Origin: Theodoxus fluviatilis
Lineage: Eukaryota > Mollusca > Gastropoda > Cycloneritida > Neritidae
DNA length: 15,000 nt
Reading direction: 5' to 3'
Assembly: GCA_034096865.1 (NCBI GenBank)
Contig: JAWQFJ010014493.1
Coordinates: forward strand, 1-15,000
In this document: in pieces, positions 7,885 to 15,000 of the stretch
Position numbering within the stretch: the stretch's first letter is position 1
Layout of the letters: every line of letters starts with the position of its first letter
The notes under the pieces: model-generated
Seen by the model: only the letters and a program-made list of their open reading frames with translations
Databases searched by the model: none
Told to the model about the DNA's origin: nothing
Made by a program: the position numbers and the translations under genes

Positions 7885-8967
7885 ATGGGTGTTGATGCTG
7901 AGACCTATCGACGCCGAATCGGTGTGTTTGCTGCTTGCGGGAAGTCGCGTCAACGTCGCAAGGTATGTGCAGCGTACAACCCTGAGTCTGATTGGGATTT
8001 CTGGACTGACTTTTCCGCCCGTCTTATGATCTGCACTGTTGGACTCTGCATGATGTATGGGTACGCCATGTTGGGACAGGCTCTATGCCTTTCGAACTGT
8101 GTTTCGACTTTGGTGTTGGCGGTGTATGACGGAAACATGCACGCTAATGCGTCGCATGAGGCTACTCTCCAGGCGATCACCTCAATGTACACCTTCGATC
8201 GATCTGGAATTTTGCTTTTGAGCAATGACATCGAGCGCCAACCCGGGCCTGTTGAAGCAGACGAGGTACAGAGAATCGTTGATGGGGCTGTGAAAGCTAT
8301 TGTGGAACAGATGTCTGGCATAGCTACAGAAGTGAGAAATATGCAGATCAAGCTGACTGATATTAGTGACAGAATAGGAAACATAGAGAGGGAAATAGGA
8401 AAAGTTCAGGACCAAGTCAAAGATCAGGAAGAAGAAATTGACCTCATAGTGAATGAACTGAAAAGAACGAATGAAGCGCTTCGTGAGGTCGAATGCAGAG
8501 TGGAAGATCGTGACATTCGTGACCGCCGTGACAACATCCTACTTTACGGCGTACCGGAGGAAGAGGGCGGGAAGCACGAGGACTGCGAAGCTACATTCAC
8601 GGAGGTCGTGAATTCTGTGCTGTCTACGCCAATAGCCGTGACCGACATCGTGCGGGCGCATAGGTTGGGCAGACGTACACCTGACAAGACCAGACCACTC
8701 ATCGCTCGCGTGCTTCGATCTGTGACGAAGATAGAGATCTTGCAGAAGCGCAACGAACTCCGAGAGAGGAAGATTGGAGTATCTGGCGACCTTACACCGA
8801 GACAACGCCAGGAGATGCAGCAGGCGAGGGAGAAGGGACTTTTCGCCTTTTTTAAGGGTGGCGTCCTCCACACTGAGGCACGACGGCAACCGAGGATGGA
8901 CAGGACGGACAGACCGCACACCCGTTCCTACGCCAGAGCCGCAGCCAGCGACCACACTGCCAGATAG
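7885..8967 (+). CDS. LINE ORF1 protein (RNA-binding, coiled coil)
   Basis: A 360-residue protein. The start at 7885 is chosen for its ACCATGG context; in-frame sequence further upstream has no ATG. Residues about 46-82 are hydrophobic with several cysteines (LMICTVGLCMMYGYAML, then STLVLAVY) and look like one or two membrane segments. Residues 109-122 read ILLLSNDIERQPGP, a 2A-like motif with Q for N. Residues about 127-215 form a long charged coiled coil. Residues about 216-330 resemble the L1 ORF1p RRM and C-terminal domain (RRDNILLYGVPEE, then IVRAHRLGRR, RPLIARVL and ERKIGVSGDLTPRQR). L1-type ORF1 proteins trimerise and coat the element RNA. The tail is Arg-rich and ends at TAG 8965-8967, in frame with ORF2. 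Function is inferred from architecture. Confidence 0.88.
   Translation: MGVDAETYRRRIGVFAACGKSRQRRKVCAAYNPESDWDFWTDFSARLMICTVGLCMMYGYAMLGQALCLSNCVSTLVLAVYDGNMHANASHEATLQAITSMYTFDRSGILLLSNDIERQPGPVEADEVQRIVDGAVKAIVEQMSGIATEVRNMQIKLTDISDRIGNIEREIGKVQDQVKDQEEEIDLIVNELKRTNEALREVECRVEDRDIRDRRDNILLYGVPEEEGGKHEDCEATFTEVVNSVLSTPIAVTDIVRAHRLGRRTPDKTRPLIARVLRSVTKIEILQKRNELRERKIGVSGDLTPRQRQEMQQAREKGLFAFFKGGVLHTEARRQPRMDRTDRPHTRSYARAAASDHTAR
8227..8250 (+). other. 2A-like peptide motif within ORF1, degenerate
   Basis: Residues 115-122 of ORF1 are DIERQPGP, preceded by ILLLSN. The 2A ribosome-skipping consensus is D(V/I)ExNPGP, with the break between the last G and P. Every position except N fits; Q119 is CAA at 8239-8241. 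2A-like sequences near the N-terminus of ORF1 are known in LINEs of several marine invertebrates. The asparagine is normally near-invariant, so skipping may be weak or lost. Confidence 0.6.
8965..8967 (+). other. In-frame UAG separating ORF1 and ORF2
   Basis: ORF1 (7885) and ORF2 (8968) share one reading frame. This TAG, followed by GAA GCA, is the only stop between 7885 and 12424. No ATG occurs in frame between it and 9319. The out-of-frame ATG at 9048 meets a stop at 9078-9080. It may be a readthrough site or a mutation in this copy. Confidence 0.75.
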
Positions 8968-11900
8968 GAAGCAGGCCGAAGCCCAGCCAACTGCCCTGAG
9001 GTCTGTGCCGAGTCTGTCTCTGGTTCCAATTCCTTTTTTTTCTTATCATGGAACGTAGATGGATTATGGTCCAAATTTGATGATCCGGACTTTTTCAGAA
9101 ATTTGGAGAAGTTTTCTTTTGTTTGTCTCTGCGAAACGTTCGCCCAGTATTTTGATCCTGCTTTGTGTTTAGCGTCTTTCGATGCGTACATTGCCCCTGC
9201 AAAAAAATTGTCAGCTCGAGGAAGGCCCTCAGGAGGGGTTCTTTGTTTAGTGAAGAAAAAGCTGCGAAAGTATATTAGCCAAATACATTGTTCTTTTGAC
9301 AACATCGTGGTTTTTAAAATGCAAAGGTCACTGTTCCGTATGGATAAGGATATCTTGGTTTTTTGTACGTATGTACCACCCTCTGGCTCCCCATACTATG
9401 AAACTGCGGACGATTCGAATGGTATACGACTACTAGAGAAATGCGTGCTAGATATCTGTAGTAAGCACGAAGATTGTGCACTTTTGCTGTGTGGAGACTT
9501 TAACGCTAGAACTGCGAATTTTAACACAATTGACTGTGAAAACATTTTCGATGTTAGAACAGATATTCTGGCGGAGACGCGATCTTCCAGTGACAACGTC
9601 GTTAACGGATATGGTCATTCTTTGCTGTCCTTCTGTAATGCCTTTGGTTTGTCAATTTTGAATGGCTCGGTAGACGGACCACTATCGGGTATGTTTACAT
9701 TTGTCTCATCGAGCGGAAGCAGTGTTATAGACTACTTCATAGTCTCTAGGGATTTACACAAACTGTGTCGGTCTTTAAATATTGTAGAGACTGTTGTCTC
9801 TCCCCATATGTGCTTAGAATTGTGTTTGTGCGCCTGTATATCCAGCCCCTGTAATGAAAATCCTGCATTGTCATACAGTTGGATTGCCTGGGATGAAGTT
9901 TTTGTAGATGAATATGTGGAAAATTATGATAGGATTATGAGAGATGACAAAGTTGATGAGTACATGTTGGGTCCATCAATTAATGTGGATGTTGCGACAG
10001 ATACTTTGACCTCATGCTATGTACAGGCGGCAGATTTTATGCGGAAAACTGTAAACAGACAAAGGAGAAATTGTAACTCGGAATTGCGGTGGTTTGACAA
10101 AGAGTGCCATATAGCTAGGAAAAAGAGCAGAAAATTGTTGCGGAGATACTTACATTCTCGACAGACTGAAGATAGATTTCGGTATTTGAAAAGCAGGCAG
10201 GAGTACAAAATTTTAGTTAAGACAAAGAAGCAAGTATTTGCAGATTTCTTGAGTTCCTTTTTAAACAATAATATCAATGATAGTGTCAATTTTTGGAAAG
10301 CATGTAGACGAATATCATGTAAGACATACGTGGAGAATAACATATCGATGGAAGCATGGCACACACATTTTGCTAATTTATTTGCAGTTCAGTGTGCTTC
10401 CAGAACCGACTTTGTACATCAATATCCAATTCCTGTGCTTGATGATTATTGCATGCTTAATGCTCCTATAACTACCAGTGAAATCACTAATGCGTTGGCT
10501 CAATTAAAAACTGGTAAAGCGTGCGGCCCAGACGAAATTATCGGTGACATGCTGAAGTCCACAAAAAATTCCTGCTTGACTCACTTGTTACGACTCTTTA
10601 ATGAAATTTTTGATAAAGGGGTCTTCCCCATATCCTGGTCCAAATCATTTATTGTACCATTATTCAAATGTGGTGACAAAGAGTCACCTGACAATTATCG
10701 TGGCATTGCATTGACCAGTGTTTTTGGTAAGGTGTTTGCTCATATATTGAATGGCAGATTACAAAACTGGGCAGATGAACATGGACTGTTGCGAGAAGAA
10801 CAGGCGGGCTTTAGGAAGGGATATTCCACTGTGGACAGCATGTTTGTTTTGTGTAACATCATTAAGAAGCGTCTAGTTGCACGTAAGAAATTGTACTTGG
10901 GGTTTATCGATTTTAAAAAGGCATTTGACACGGTCAATAGGCAGGTTTTGTGGTCAATACTGGAAAGGAATGGAATTAGGGGGAAATTACTGCATGCTTT
11001 GAAGGAAATGTACAAATTCGTGCAGTATTGCGTAAGAGGAAGTCGGGGTCAAGGTCAGTCTCAGTTTTTCGACAGTTTTGTGGGGTTGAAGCAGGGATGT
11101 AAATTAAGTCCACTTTTGTTCTCATACTTCATTAACTCTCTTGCTGACGAGGTCATTGACAACGCTAAACACGGAATCCAGCTCATACCAAACACGCCAG
11201 ACATATGTATTCTTTTGTTTGCGGATGATATAGTTCTTTTGTCTGACACTGTGATCGGCCTGCAGAACCAGTTAAACGTCCTTAAAAAGGCTGCAGATAG
11301 ACTAGGACTAGTGGTGAATACCCAGAAGTCGAAAGTGATGATAAATCGACTAGGGGGTCATGTGGCAACCCATGAAAAGTGGTACTTGGGTGATGAACAG
11401 CTGGAGATTGTAAACGAGTACAAGTACTTGGGAAATGTAATAACAACCAAACTAGCATCCAGTAGTACCCAAGTCGATCTTGCAAACAGAGCAAAGGCAG
11501 GACTTGCTCTACTACATAGATCACTAAAGAAAGTCCCGCACATTACTCCCGATGTATATTTCAAATTGTTCGATGCTCAGATCCAACCAATTTTGCTGTA
11601 TGGAGCTGAAGTGTGGGGTATTGATGATTGTAGCAAAATAGAAAGTGTCCACTTGTTAGCCTTGAAATATTTCTTGAATGTTTCATCTCGCACCCCAAAT
11701 ATGATGGCATATGGTGAGACGGGTCGTTATCCTTTATATGTGAATGCCACAATTAGGTGTGTAAAATACTGGTTGAAAATCATGAGTATGGAGGAATACA
11801 GACTTCCTCGTCGAGTATATGAGATGATGCAACGTAGTGGACATGTTTCACCATGGTCTTCTGGTATCAAGAACATTTTATTCGAACATGATTTTGGACA

Positions 11901-12426
11901 CGTATGGGATCGACAGACTGTTGCAAACGAGCGCTCATTTCTGAATATGCTAAAAGAAAAGTTAGTGAATAAGTTTCGTCGGGAATGGCGAACAAAACTA
12001 GAAGAAAGTAGTAGATTTGTATTGTACAGGGAGATAAAAAAGGTACTCGAGCCAGAATGTTATCTGCATGCCATTGACAAGAAGGCATTCAAGAATGTAC
12101 ACGCGCGCTTTCGTATGGGTATTAGCGATTTGTTTACTCATAGATTCAGATACAGTTCTGGGCCATCACAAACCCTCTGTCCATTATGTAGAGAGAAAGA
12201 TGAGGATGAAATTCACTTTGTTTTGGAATGTCCTGCTTTGTCTGATATTCGTCAGCAATATATCATGGTATATCTTGAAGGAAGCCCTCGGAATGATCTT
12301 GTCACCCTGTTTTCAGCAGAGAGTCCATCTGTGGTCAGACCAGTAAGTGTTTTCTTGCTGAAGGCTTTCAAGAGAAGATCCGAGGCACTAGACTCTGTCG
12401 AATCAGACAGTTTCTACATTGATTAG
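8968..12426 (+). CDS. LINE ORF2: endonuclease and reverse transcriptase
   Basis: The open frame of 1152 codons is numbered from the codon after the UAG. ORF2 nicks target DNA and reverse-transcribes the element RNA from the nick. Endonuclease features: WN at 28-29 (FLSWNVDGL), LCET, GDFNAR with D177 and N179, VIDYFIVS, and a final SPH with H280 where SDH is usual. Reverse transcriptase: PDNYRGIALTSVFGKV, motif A FIDFKKAFD (D648), motif B LKQGCKLSPLLF, motif C FADD (D753, D754), then KYLGNVI. The C-terminus has C1071-x2-C1074-x8-H1083-x4-C1088, a zinc-knuckle-like CCHC of LINEs. No RNase H domain is recognised. The first in-frame ATG (9319) lies inside the endonuclease, so the true start is not a normal AUG. 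Ends at TAG 12424-12426. Confidence 0.92.
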   Translation, partial: EAGRSPANCPEVCAESVSGSNSFFFLSWNVDGLWSKFDDPDFFRNLEKFSFVCLCETFAQYFDPALCLASFDAYIAPAKKLSARGRPSGGVLCLVKKKLRKYISQIHCSFDNIVVFKMQRSLFRMDKDILVFCTYVPPSGSPYYETADDSNGIRLLEKCVLDICSKHEDCALLLCGDFNARTANFNTIDCENIFDVRTDILAETRSSSDNVVNGYGHSLLSFCNAFGLSILNGSVDGPLSGMFTFVSSSGSSVIDYFIVSRDLHKLCRSLNIVETVVSPHMCLELCLCACISSPCNENPALSYSWIAWDEVFVDEYVENYDRIMRDDKVDEYMLGPSINVDVATDTLTSCYVQAADFMRKTVNRQRRNCNSELRWFDKECHIARKKSRKLLRRYLHSRQTEDRFRYLKSRQEYKILVKTKKQVFADFLSSFLNNNINDSVNFWKACRRISCKTYVENNISMEAWHTHFANLFAVQCASRTDFVHQYPIPVLDDYCMLNAPITTSEITNALAQLKTGKACGPDEIIGDMLKSTKNSCLTHLLRLFNEIFDKGVFPISWSKSFIVPLFKCGDKESPDNYRGIALTSVFGKVFAHILNGRLQNWADEHGLLREEQAGFRKGYSTVDSMFVLCNIIKKRLVARKKLYLGFIDFKKAFDTVNRQVLWSILERNGIRGKLLHALKEMYKFVQYCVRGSRGQGQSQFFDSFVGLKQGCKLSPLLFSYFINSLADEVIDNAKHGIQLIPNTPDICILLFADDIVLLSDTVIGLQNQLNVLKKAADRLGLVVNTQKSKVMINRLGGHVATHEKWYLGDEQLEIVNEYKYLGNVITTKLASSSTQVDLANRAKAGLALLHRSLKKVPHITPDVYFKLFDAQIQPILLYGAEVWGIDDCSKIESVHLLALKYFLNVSSRTPNMMAYGETGRYPLYVNATIRCVKYWLKIMSMEEYRLPRRVYEMMQRSGHVSPWSSGIKNILFEHDFGHVWDRQTVANERSFLNMLKEKLVNKFRREWRTKLEESSRFVLYREIKKVLEPECYLHAIDKKAFKNVHARFRMGISDLFTHRFRYSSGPSQTLCPLCREKDEDEIHFVLECPALSDIRQQYIMVYLEGSPRNDLVTLFSAESPSVVRPVSVFLLKAFKRRSEALDSVESDSFYID

Positions 12427-12560
12427 CTGGTTACTGGTAACACTGTCTCGGGACTGTAATTGACTTGAACCTGTAATATAATTGTGCTACGAGATACTGT
12501 AAACTCCTTTGAAATGGGCCGGTGGCCTGATCAAATAAACTTTTCGTTCGTTCGTTCGTT
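12427..12560 (+). promoter_or_regulatory. LINE 3' UTR, poly(A) signal and (TTCG)n tail
   Basis: Just after the ORF2 stop there is a small palindrome, GTTAC-TG-GTAAC (12430-12441). A GGCC-GGT-GGCC hairpin lies at 12517-12527. AATAAA is at 12534-12539, and about four and a half TTCG units end the element (12543-12560). A short repeat tail and a hairpin near the 3' end are common in LINEs whose reverse transcriptase recognises the RNA 3' end. That role here is inferred. Confidence 0.75.
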
Positions 12561-12586
12561 CTCTCTCTCTCTCCCTCCCTTGCTCT

Positions 12587-12644
<58 letters not shown>

Positions 12645-12645
12645 T
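12561..12645 (+). repeat. (CT)n microsatellite at LINE 3' flank
   Basis: CT repeat with a few CCCT and poly-C interruptions, beginning directly after the last TTCG unit of the LINE. It has the same strand orientation as the (CT)n tract at the LINE 5' end. Confidence 0.95.
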
Positions 12646-12892
12646 CCATTCATGGTTGTGCCTCGGTCGGAGTCAGACGTGTGCAGGTGTGGCTCTGCTG
12701 CAGTGTACGGGCTTGCATAGTATGCACTTATTTTATTAAATGATTAATAACTGAATTCTCATGACCTCTTCTTCTGGTTTTCAGAGAAAGAGATAGCGCA
12801 AATGCAGGCAGTGACTGTTGTGTGTTCAAGTCAGGCCTCATCCAATGATTGATTAATCAGCATACCCCTAGACTAAGAGGACGACTTGTAAC
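12646..12892. other. Short unassigned spacer
   Basis: No gene recognised. A pyrimidine-rich stretch ending in TTTTCAG at about 12777-12783 resembles a splice acceptor, but the open frame behind it is short. Confidence 0.4.
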
Positions 12893-12905
12893 TGTGTGTG
12901 TGTGC

Positions 12906-12942
<37 letters not shown>

Positions 12943-12962
12943 CATGTGTGTGGGTGGGTGTT

Positions 12963-13027
<65 letters not shown>
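12893..13027 (+). repeat. (GT)n microsatellite
   Basis: About 135 bp of GT repeat with GC, TTTG, GCAT and GGTG interruptions in its first half and a pure second half. Long Cys/Val and His/Thr open frames on both strands are artefacts. Confidence 0.97.
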
Positions 13028-13032
<5 letters not shown>

Positions 13033-13188
13033 GAACAGCCCCACCTGTATCTCTTTGAGATTCGTAAAAAGCAAAGATCTAGGGAAACCGTAGGTGCTCT
13101 TAATCTAACCAGCTTAAAATTCATGATCAATGGCCTTACATAGCCTGCTAATGCTGTTAGGCCGTAAATCCTCATTCATTTATTCGTA

Positions 13189-13254
<66 letters not shown>
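13189..13254 (+). repeat. Compound (CT)n(CA)n microsatellite
   Basis: CT repeat with one CTTT interruption runs to about 13225 and continues without a gap as CA repeat to about 13254. Confidence 0.96.
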
Positions 13255-13257
<3 letters not shown>

Positions 13258-13281
13258 TTGTTAACAACTGATGCTCGGAAT

Positions 13282-13608
13282 ATGCGAGAACGATCAAGGA
13301 CTACGACATTGAGAGTCACAGAAATCATGAGTGTATCCCAGTCGTGTGCTTCTCTGTCGACCATCAGTGTTACCAACAATTGTCAAGAACGGCGTGTGAA
13401 AGTTTCCCTTAAAACGAAGACAAAGAACGACCTTCAAAGCGCTCTCAAGTCGGCTGGACAAAGTCACGGCTTTGTGCCCTACTTGGGTGTGTGTACGGGT
13501 GAACATAACTCTGTGGAGACGGCCTGTAGCGTTAAAGAAGTGTCATCGCTTCATCCTCGGGTCCGTTTTAACGGAGACAATGTGCGGCGCAGAATCCCGA
13601 ACAAGTAA
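13282..13608 (+). CDS. Hypothetical open frame, 108 aa, unrecognised
   Basis: From the ATG at 13282 (ATGCGAGAACG) the frame stays open to TAA 13606-13608. The product is basic and hydrophilic with no domain I recognise. A CAA|GTAAGT donor consensus at 13602-13610 overlaps the stop, so the frame could instead be part of an exon ending at 13604. It follows directly on a microsatellite and has no neighbour to suggest a role. It may be chance. Confidence 0.15.
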   Translation: MRERSRTTTLRVTEIMSVSQSCASLSTISVTNNCQERRVKVSLKTKTKNDLQSALKSAGQSHGFVPYLGVCTGEHNSVETACSVKEVSSLHPRVRFNGDNVRRRIPNK

Positions 13609-13610
13609 GT

Positions 13611-14089
13611 TAAGTAGATCGTCACACCTAAAGCCTATTTGTACGAGATGTTTGCTGGAAATAAACATGAACTCAAAATGGCGTCATCCCAGAGGTGGGT
13701 GTGAGTGCAGATATGTCCAGGTCGACCCTGTAGAATCTGATATATCCATCGTTGCAGTCCTAGTGCATGACAAAACTTCTTCTTTACGTATAAACTACGC
13801 TATGCGCTGACTAATAAAACGCAAACTATTCTCAGCGATTGTGACAGGAAACAGACACCCCTGTATTAGGCCGAGTCGTACATATTTTGTTGCAGCTGTT
13901 GGTAATAAAAAACCAAAAAACACTAGGGCCCGGGTATGACATATCCGCTAGCGCCAATGGAACAAAAAGGTCACCGAGGTGAAGCCGTTTTATCGCAGTC
14001 CAGTCGTGATAGTGTCATTTTTGTACAACTAGACATCACTCGAACAACGCAAACCTCCGTCGAAAAAAACCGCAAACAACGCGGCATTT
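13611..14089. other. Unassigned spacer
   Basis: No gene recognised. A CCGCTAGCGCC element at 13945-13955 resembles, in reverse orientation, the core of the repeats at 14137 and 14331. AATAAA-like sequences at about 13661 and 13814 are not tied to any gene. Confidence 0.35.
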
Positions 14090-14103
14090 ATTGAGGCAGT
14101 GTG

Positions 14104-14119
14104 TTCTGCTTGCAGAACC
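14104..14119. repeat. Perfect 7-bp hairpin with 2-nt loop
   Basis: GTTCTGC (14104-14110), TT, GCAGAAC (14113-14119). It lies in the first copy of the diverged direct repeat; the second copy (GTTTTGCTAGC) has lost the symmetry. Confidence 0.7.
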
Positions 14120-14180
14120 TGAAGCTACACGACGGTTTTAGCGCCGCTAGTGGTTCATGGAGGTAAGCCTGTAATGCGGC

Positions 14181-14241
14181 CTGTACGATGTAAAACGTTG
14201 TTCCCCTCAACCCGTGAACGTTACATAAAAACGCCGTACAG
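14181..14241. repeat. Imperfect palindrome, about 61 bp
   Basis: CTGTACG (14181-14187) pairs with CGTACAG (14235-14241). Inside them ATGTAAAACGTT on the left pairs with AACGTTACAT on the right, with a one-base gap and an extra block of about eight bases on the right arm. The loop is about 17 bases. It could form a cruciform or be the remains of a MITE-like element. Confidence 0.6.
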
Positions 14242-14354
14242 CGGTTGAATAGACGGCTGGCCTGCCATGGCCTGCATAATTCAGGCAGCATGTTTTGCTA
14301 GCCGGGCCTGACGCAACGAAGTTTAGTATATTTTAGCGCCGCGCCTGCTAGCGG

Positions 14355-14619
14355 CCTCTCAGCGTGGGCTGCGTACGGCACACGCTGCGCCAGTCTCACG
14401 GCCAAGAAGAAAACTTTCAGTTTATGGTCGTAATTCCACAATGAGATGAGAGATCACCTCCAATCATCACAGATTTATTCCTTGGGCAAAACCCTGACAA
14501 TGGACCAAATGGCATCAAAATCCGTTGTGAACTTTTTTAGTTACTTTACCAAACAACGAACGAAAGAACTCATTGAGGGAAAACCATTATATCTCCGTGG
14601 AGGTCAGTACGACCCTGGA
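14355..14619. other. Unassigned sequence with a short open frame
   Basis: A plus-strand frame is open from 14446 (ATGAGAGATCACC) through about 14664 and includes VVNFFSYFTKQRTKELIEG. I see no known domain and no supporting signal. Its 3' end is made by the 11-bp tandem repeat. Confidence 0.25.
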
Positions 14620-14652
14620 GGAAATTCTTTGGAAATTCTTTGGAAACTCTTT
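14620..14652 (+). repeat. 11-bp tandem repeat, 3 copies
   Basis: GGAAATTCTTT at 14620-14630 and 14631-14641, then GGAAACTCTTT at 14642-14652, one base changed in the third copy. Confidence 0.9.
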
Positions 14653-15000
14653 TCAGCACACTAGGGTTGAAATGTTAGCCATATTAATACACAACACCCA
14701 TGCTCAAATACCTTCAGGATCACCCCAGAGTATGCGAGAGCAGTTCTGAAGGCGTATCAAAAGAGGAACTCTGCCAGAACCATACACCTTCAACATATCC
14801 TTCCAGTTGCAAACCTCCAACATTGCTTGCGAGCCATGACCTCACCTGTTACTGCAATTCAAGCAGCACCGCAGCTGTGCCGTGTACCCTCTTATCTGAA
14901 AGCATGGGCTTCGGGGACAAAGGCTGCGGGCATTCGCTATTCGCAAGCAAGCAATAGCTGTTTTCTCGCCTGATTTTTTCGTTCATAAGGCTCCCAGATC
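14653..15000. other. Unassigned right end
   Basis: Two plus-strand frames overlap here. One (14700-14957) is Ser/Cys-rich. The other reads FRITPEYARAVLKAYQKRN and continues to a TGA near 14971-14973 without a suitable ATG. A CCTTCAG acceptor-like site ends at 14718. I recognise neither product. The second could be an exon running from an acceptor, but this is weak. Confidence 0.25.

Larger units (their letters stand above)
7640..12560 (+). mobile_element. Apparently full-length APE-type non-LTR retrotransposon (LINE)
   Basis: The order is 5' UTR, ORF1 with coiled coil, ORF2 with apurinic-type endonuclease and reverse transcriptase, short 3' UTR with AATAAA, and a (TTCG)n tail in place of poly(A). 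No frameshift interrupts either ORF and there is no stop other than the UAG between them, so the insertion looks young. Limits are inferred: the 5' end from where the upstream (CT)n tract stops, the 3' end from the (TTCG)n tail. Both flanks are (CT)n on the same strand, so target-site duplications cannot be told from the repeat. ORF2 resembles the CR1/L2/I-Nimb group in style (FADD motif, CCHC tail), but I cannot assign the clade by eye. Confidence 0.88.
14090..14354. repeat. Diverged direct repeat pair, possible small transposon
   Basis: Two related segments, about 14090-14154 and 14276-14354, are offset by about 190 bases. Both contain AGGCAG, then a GTTYTGCT stretch, then CCTGA, then TTTTAGCGCCGC (12 identical bases at 14137-14148 and 14331-14342) and CTAGYGG. 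The second copy has a 6-base insertion before CTAGCGG. The long palindrome at 14181-14241 lies between them. This could be a non-autonomous element or an old tandem duplication. Confidence 0.5.

Noticed and set aside
8968..9030. RNA stem downstream of the UAG that could promote readthrough
   Set aside because: Only a four- or five-pair stem (CAGG with CCTG) could be drawn by eye. That is too weak to claim without a folding calculation.
7290..12785. Intron spanning the LINE, from GTAAGT at 7297 to TTTTCAG at 12777-12783
   Set aside because: Both sites match consensus, but the adjoining open frames are short and unrecognised, so pairing them is speculation.
12849..13175. Cys/Val-rich and His/Thr-rich open frames on both strands
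   Set aside because: They are translations of the (GT)n microsatellite and have no non-repeat content of note.

Overview
The window is animal DNA with no bacterial-style genes. It is built from transposable elements and long dinucleotide repeats. The (CT)n and (GT)n tracts, the LINE whose ORF1 carries a 2A-like motif, and the Ty3/Gypsy and P-element relics together suggest a marine invertebrate, perhaps a gastropod mollusc. That assignment is an inference from style, not proof. No complete host gene could be supported.

Layout from left to right. (1) About 11-2798, minus strand: a broken Ty3/Gypsy retrotransposon. The N-terminal part of Gag runs straight into the RNase H part of Pol, followed by a spacer and integrase. 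The rest of Gag, the protease and the catalytic reverse transcriptase are missing. Further damage is a one-base frameshift near 1100, an in-frame TAA at 362-364 and a lysine in place of a catalytic RNase H glutamate. The 3' LTR would lie left of the window. The 5' leader or LTR is probably somewhere in 2799-3780 but could not be delimited. (2) About 4738-5700, plus strand: the C-terminal third of a P-element/THAP9-type transposase with one in-frame TAG. A possible exon of unknown identity follows at 5737-5939. (3) 6443-7639: (CT)n, two minisatellites, unassigned sequence, then a (GT)n-C14-(CT)n compound repeat. (4) 7640-12560, plus strand: an apparently full-length, uninterrupted APE-type LINE. 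It has a 5' UTR, ORF1 (360 aa), ORF2 (1152 codons; endonuclease, reverse transcriptase, C-terminal CCHC), a short 3' UTR with AATAAA and a (TTCG)n tail. It sits between two (CT)n tracts. (5) 12561-15000: more microsatellites, then unassigned sequence with a diverged direct repeat, a long imperfect palindrome and a short 11-bp tandem repeat.

The most interesting part is the translation layout of the LINE. ORF1 and ORF2 are in the same reading frame and are separated only by one UAG at 8965-8967. ORF2 has no in-frame AUG until position 9319, which is inside the endonuclease domain and after two of its catalytic residues. ORF2 therefore seems to need UAG readthrough or another non-standard start, unless this copy has simply acquired the UAG. 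ORF1 also carries a 2A-like motif, DIERQPGP, after a hydrophobic stretch, with Q in place of the usual N. The only two upstream AUGs in the 5' UTR are both immediate AUG-UGA start-stop elements.
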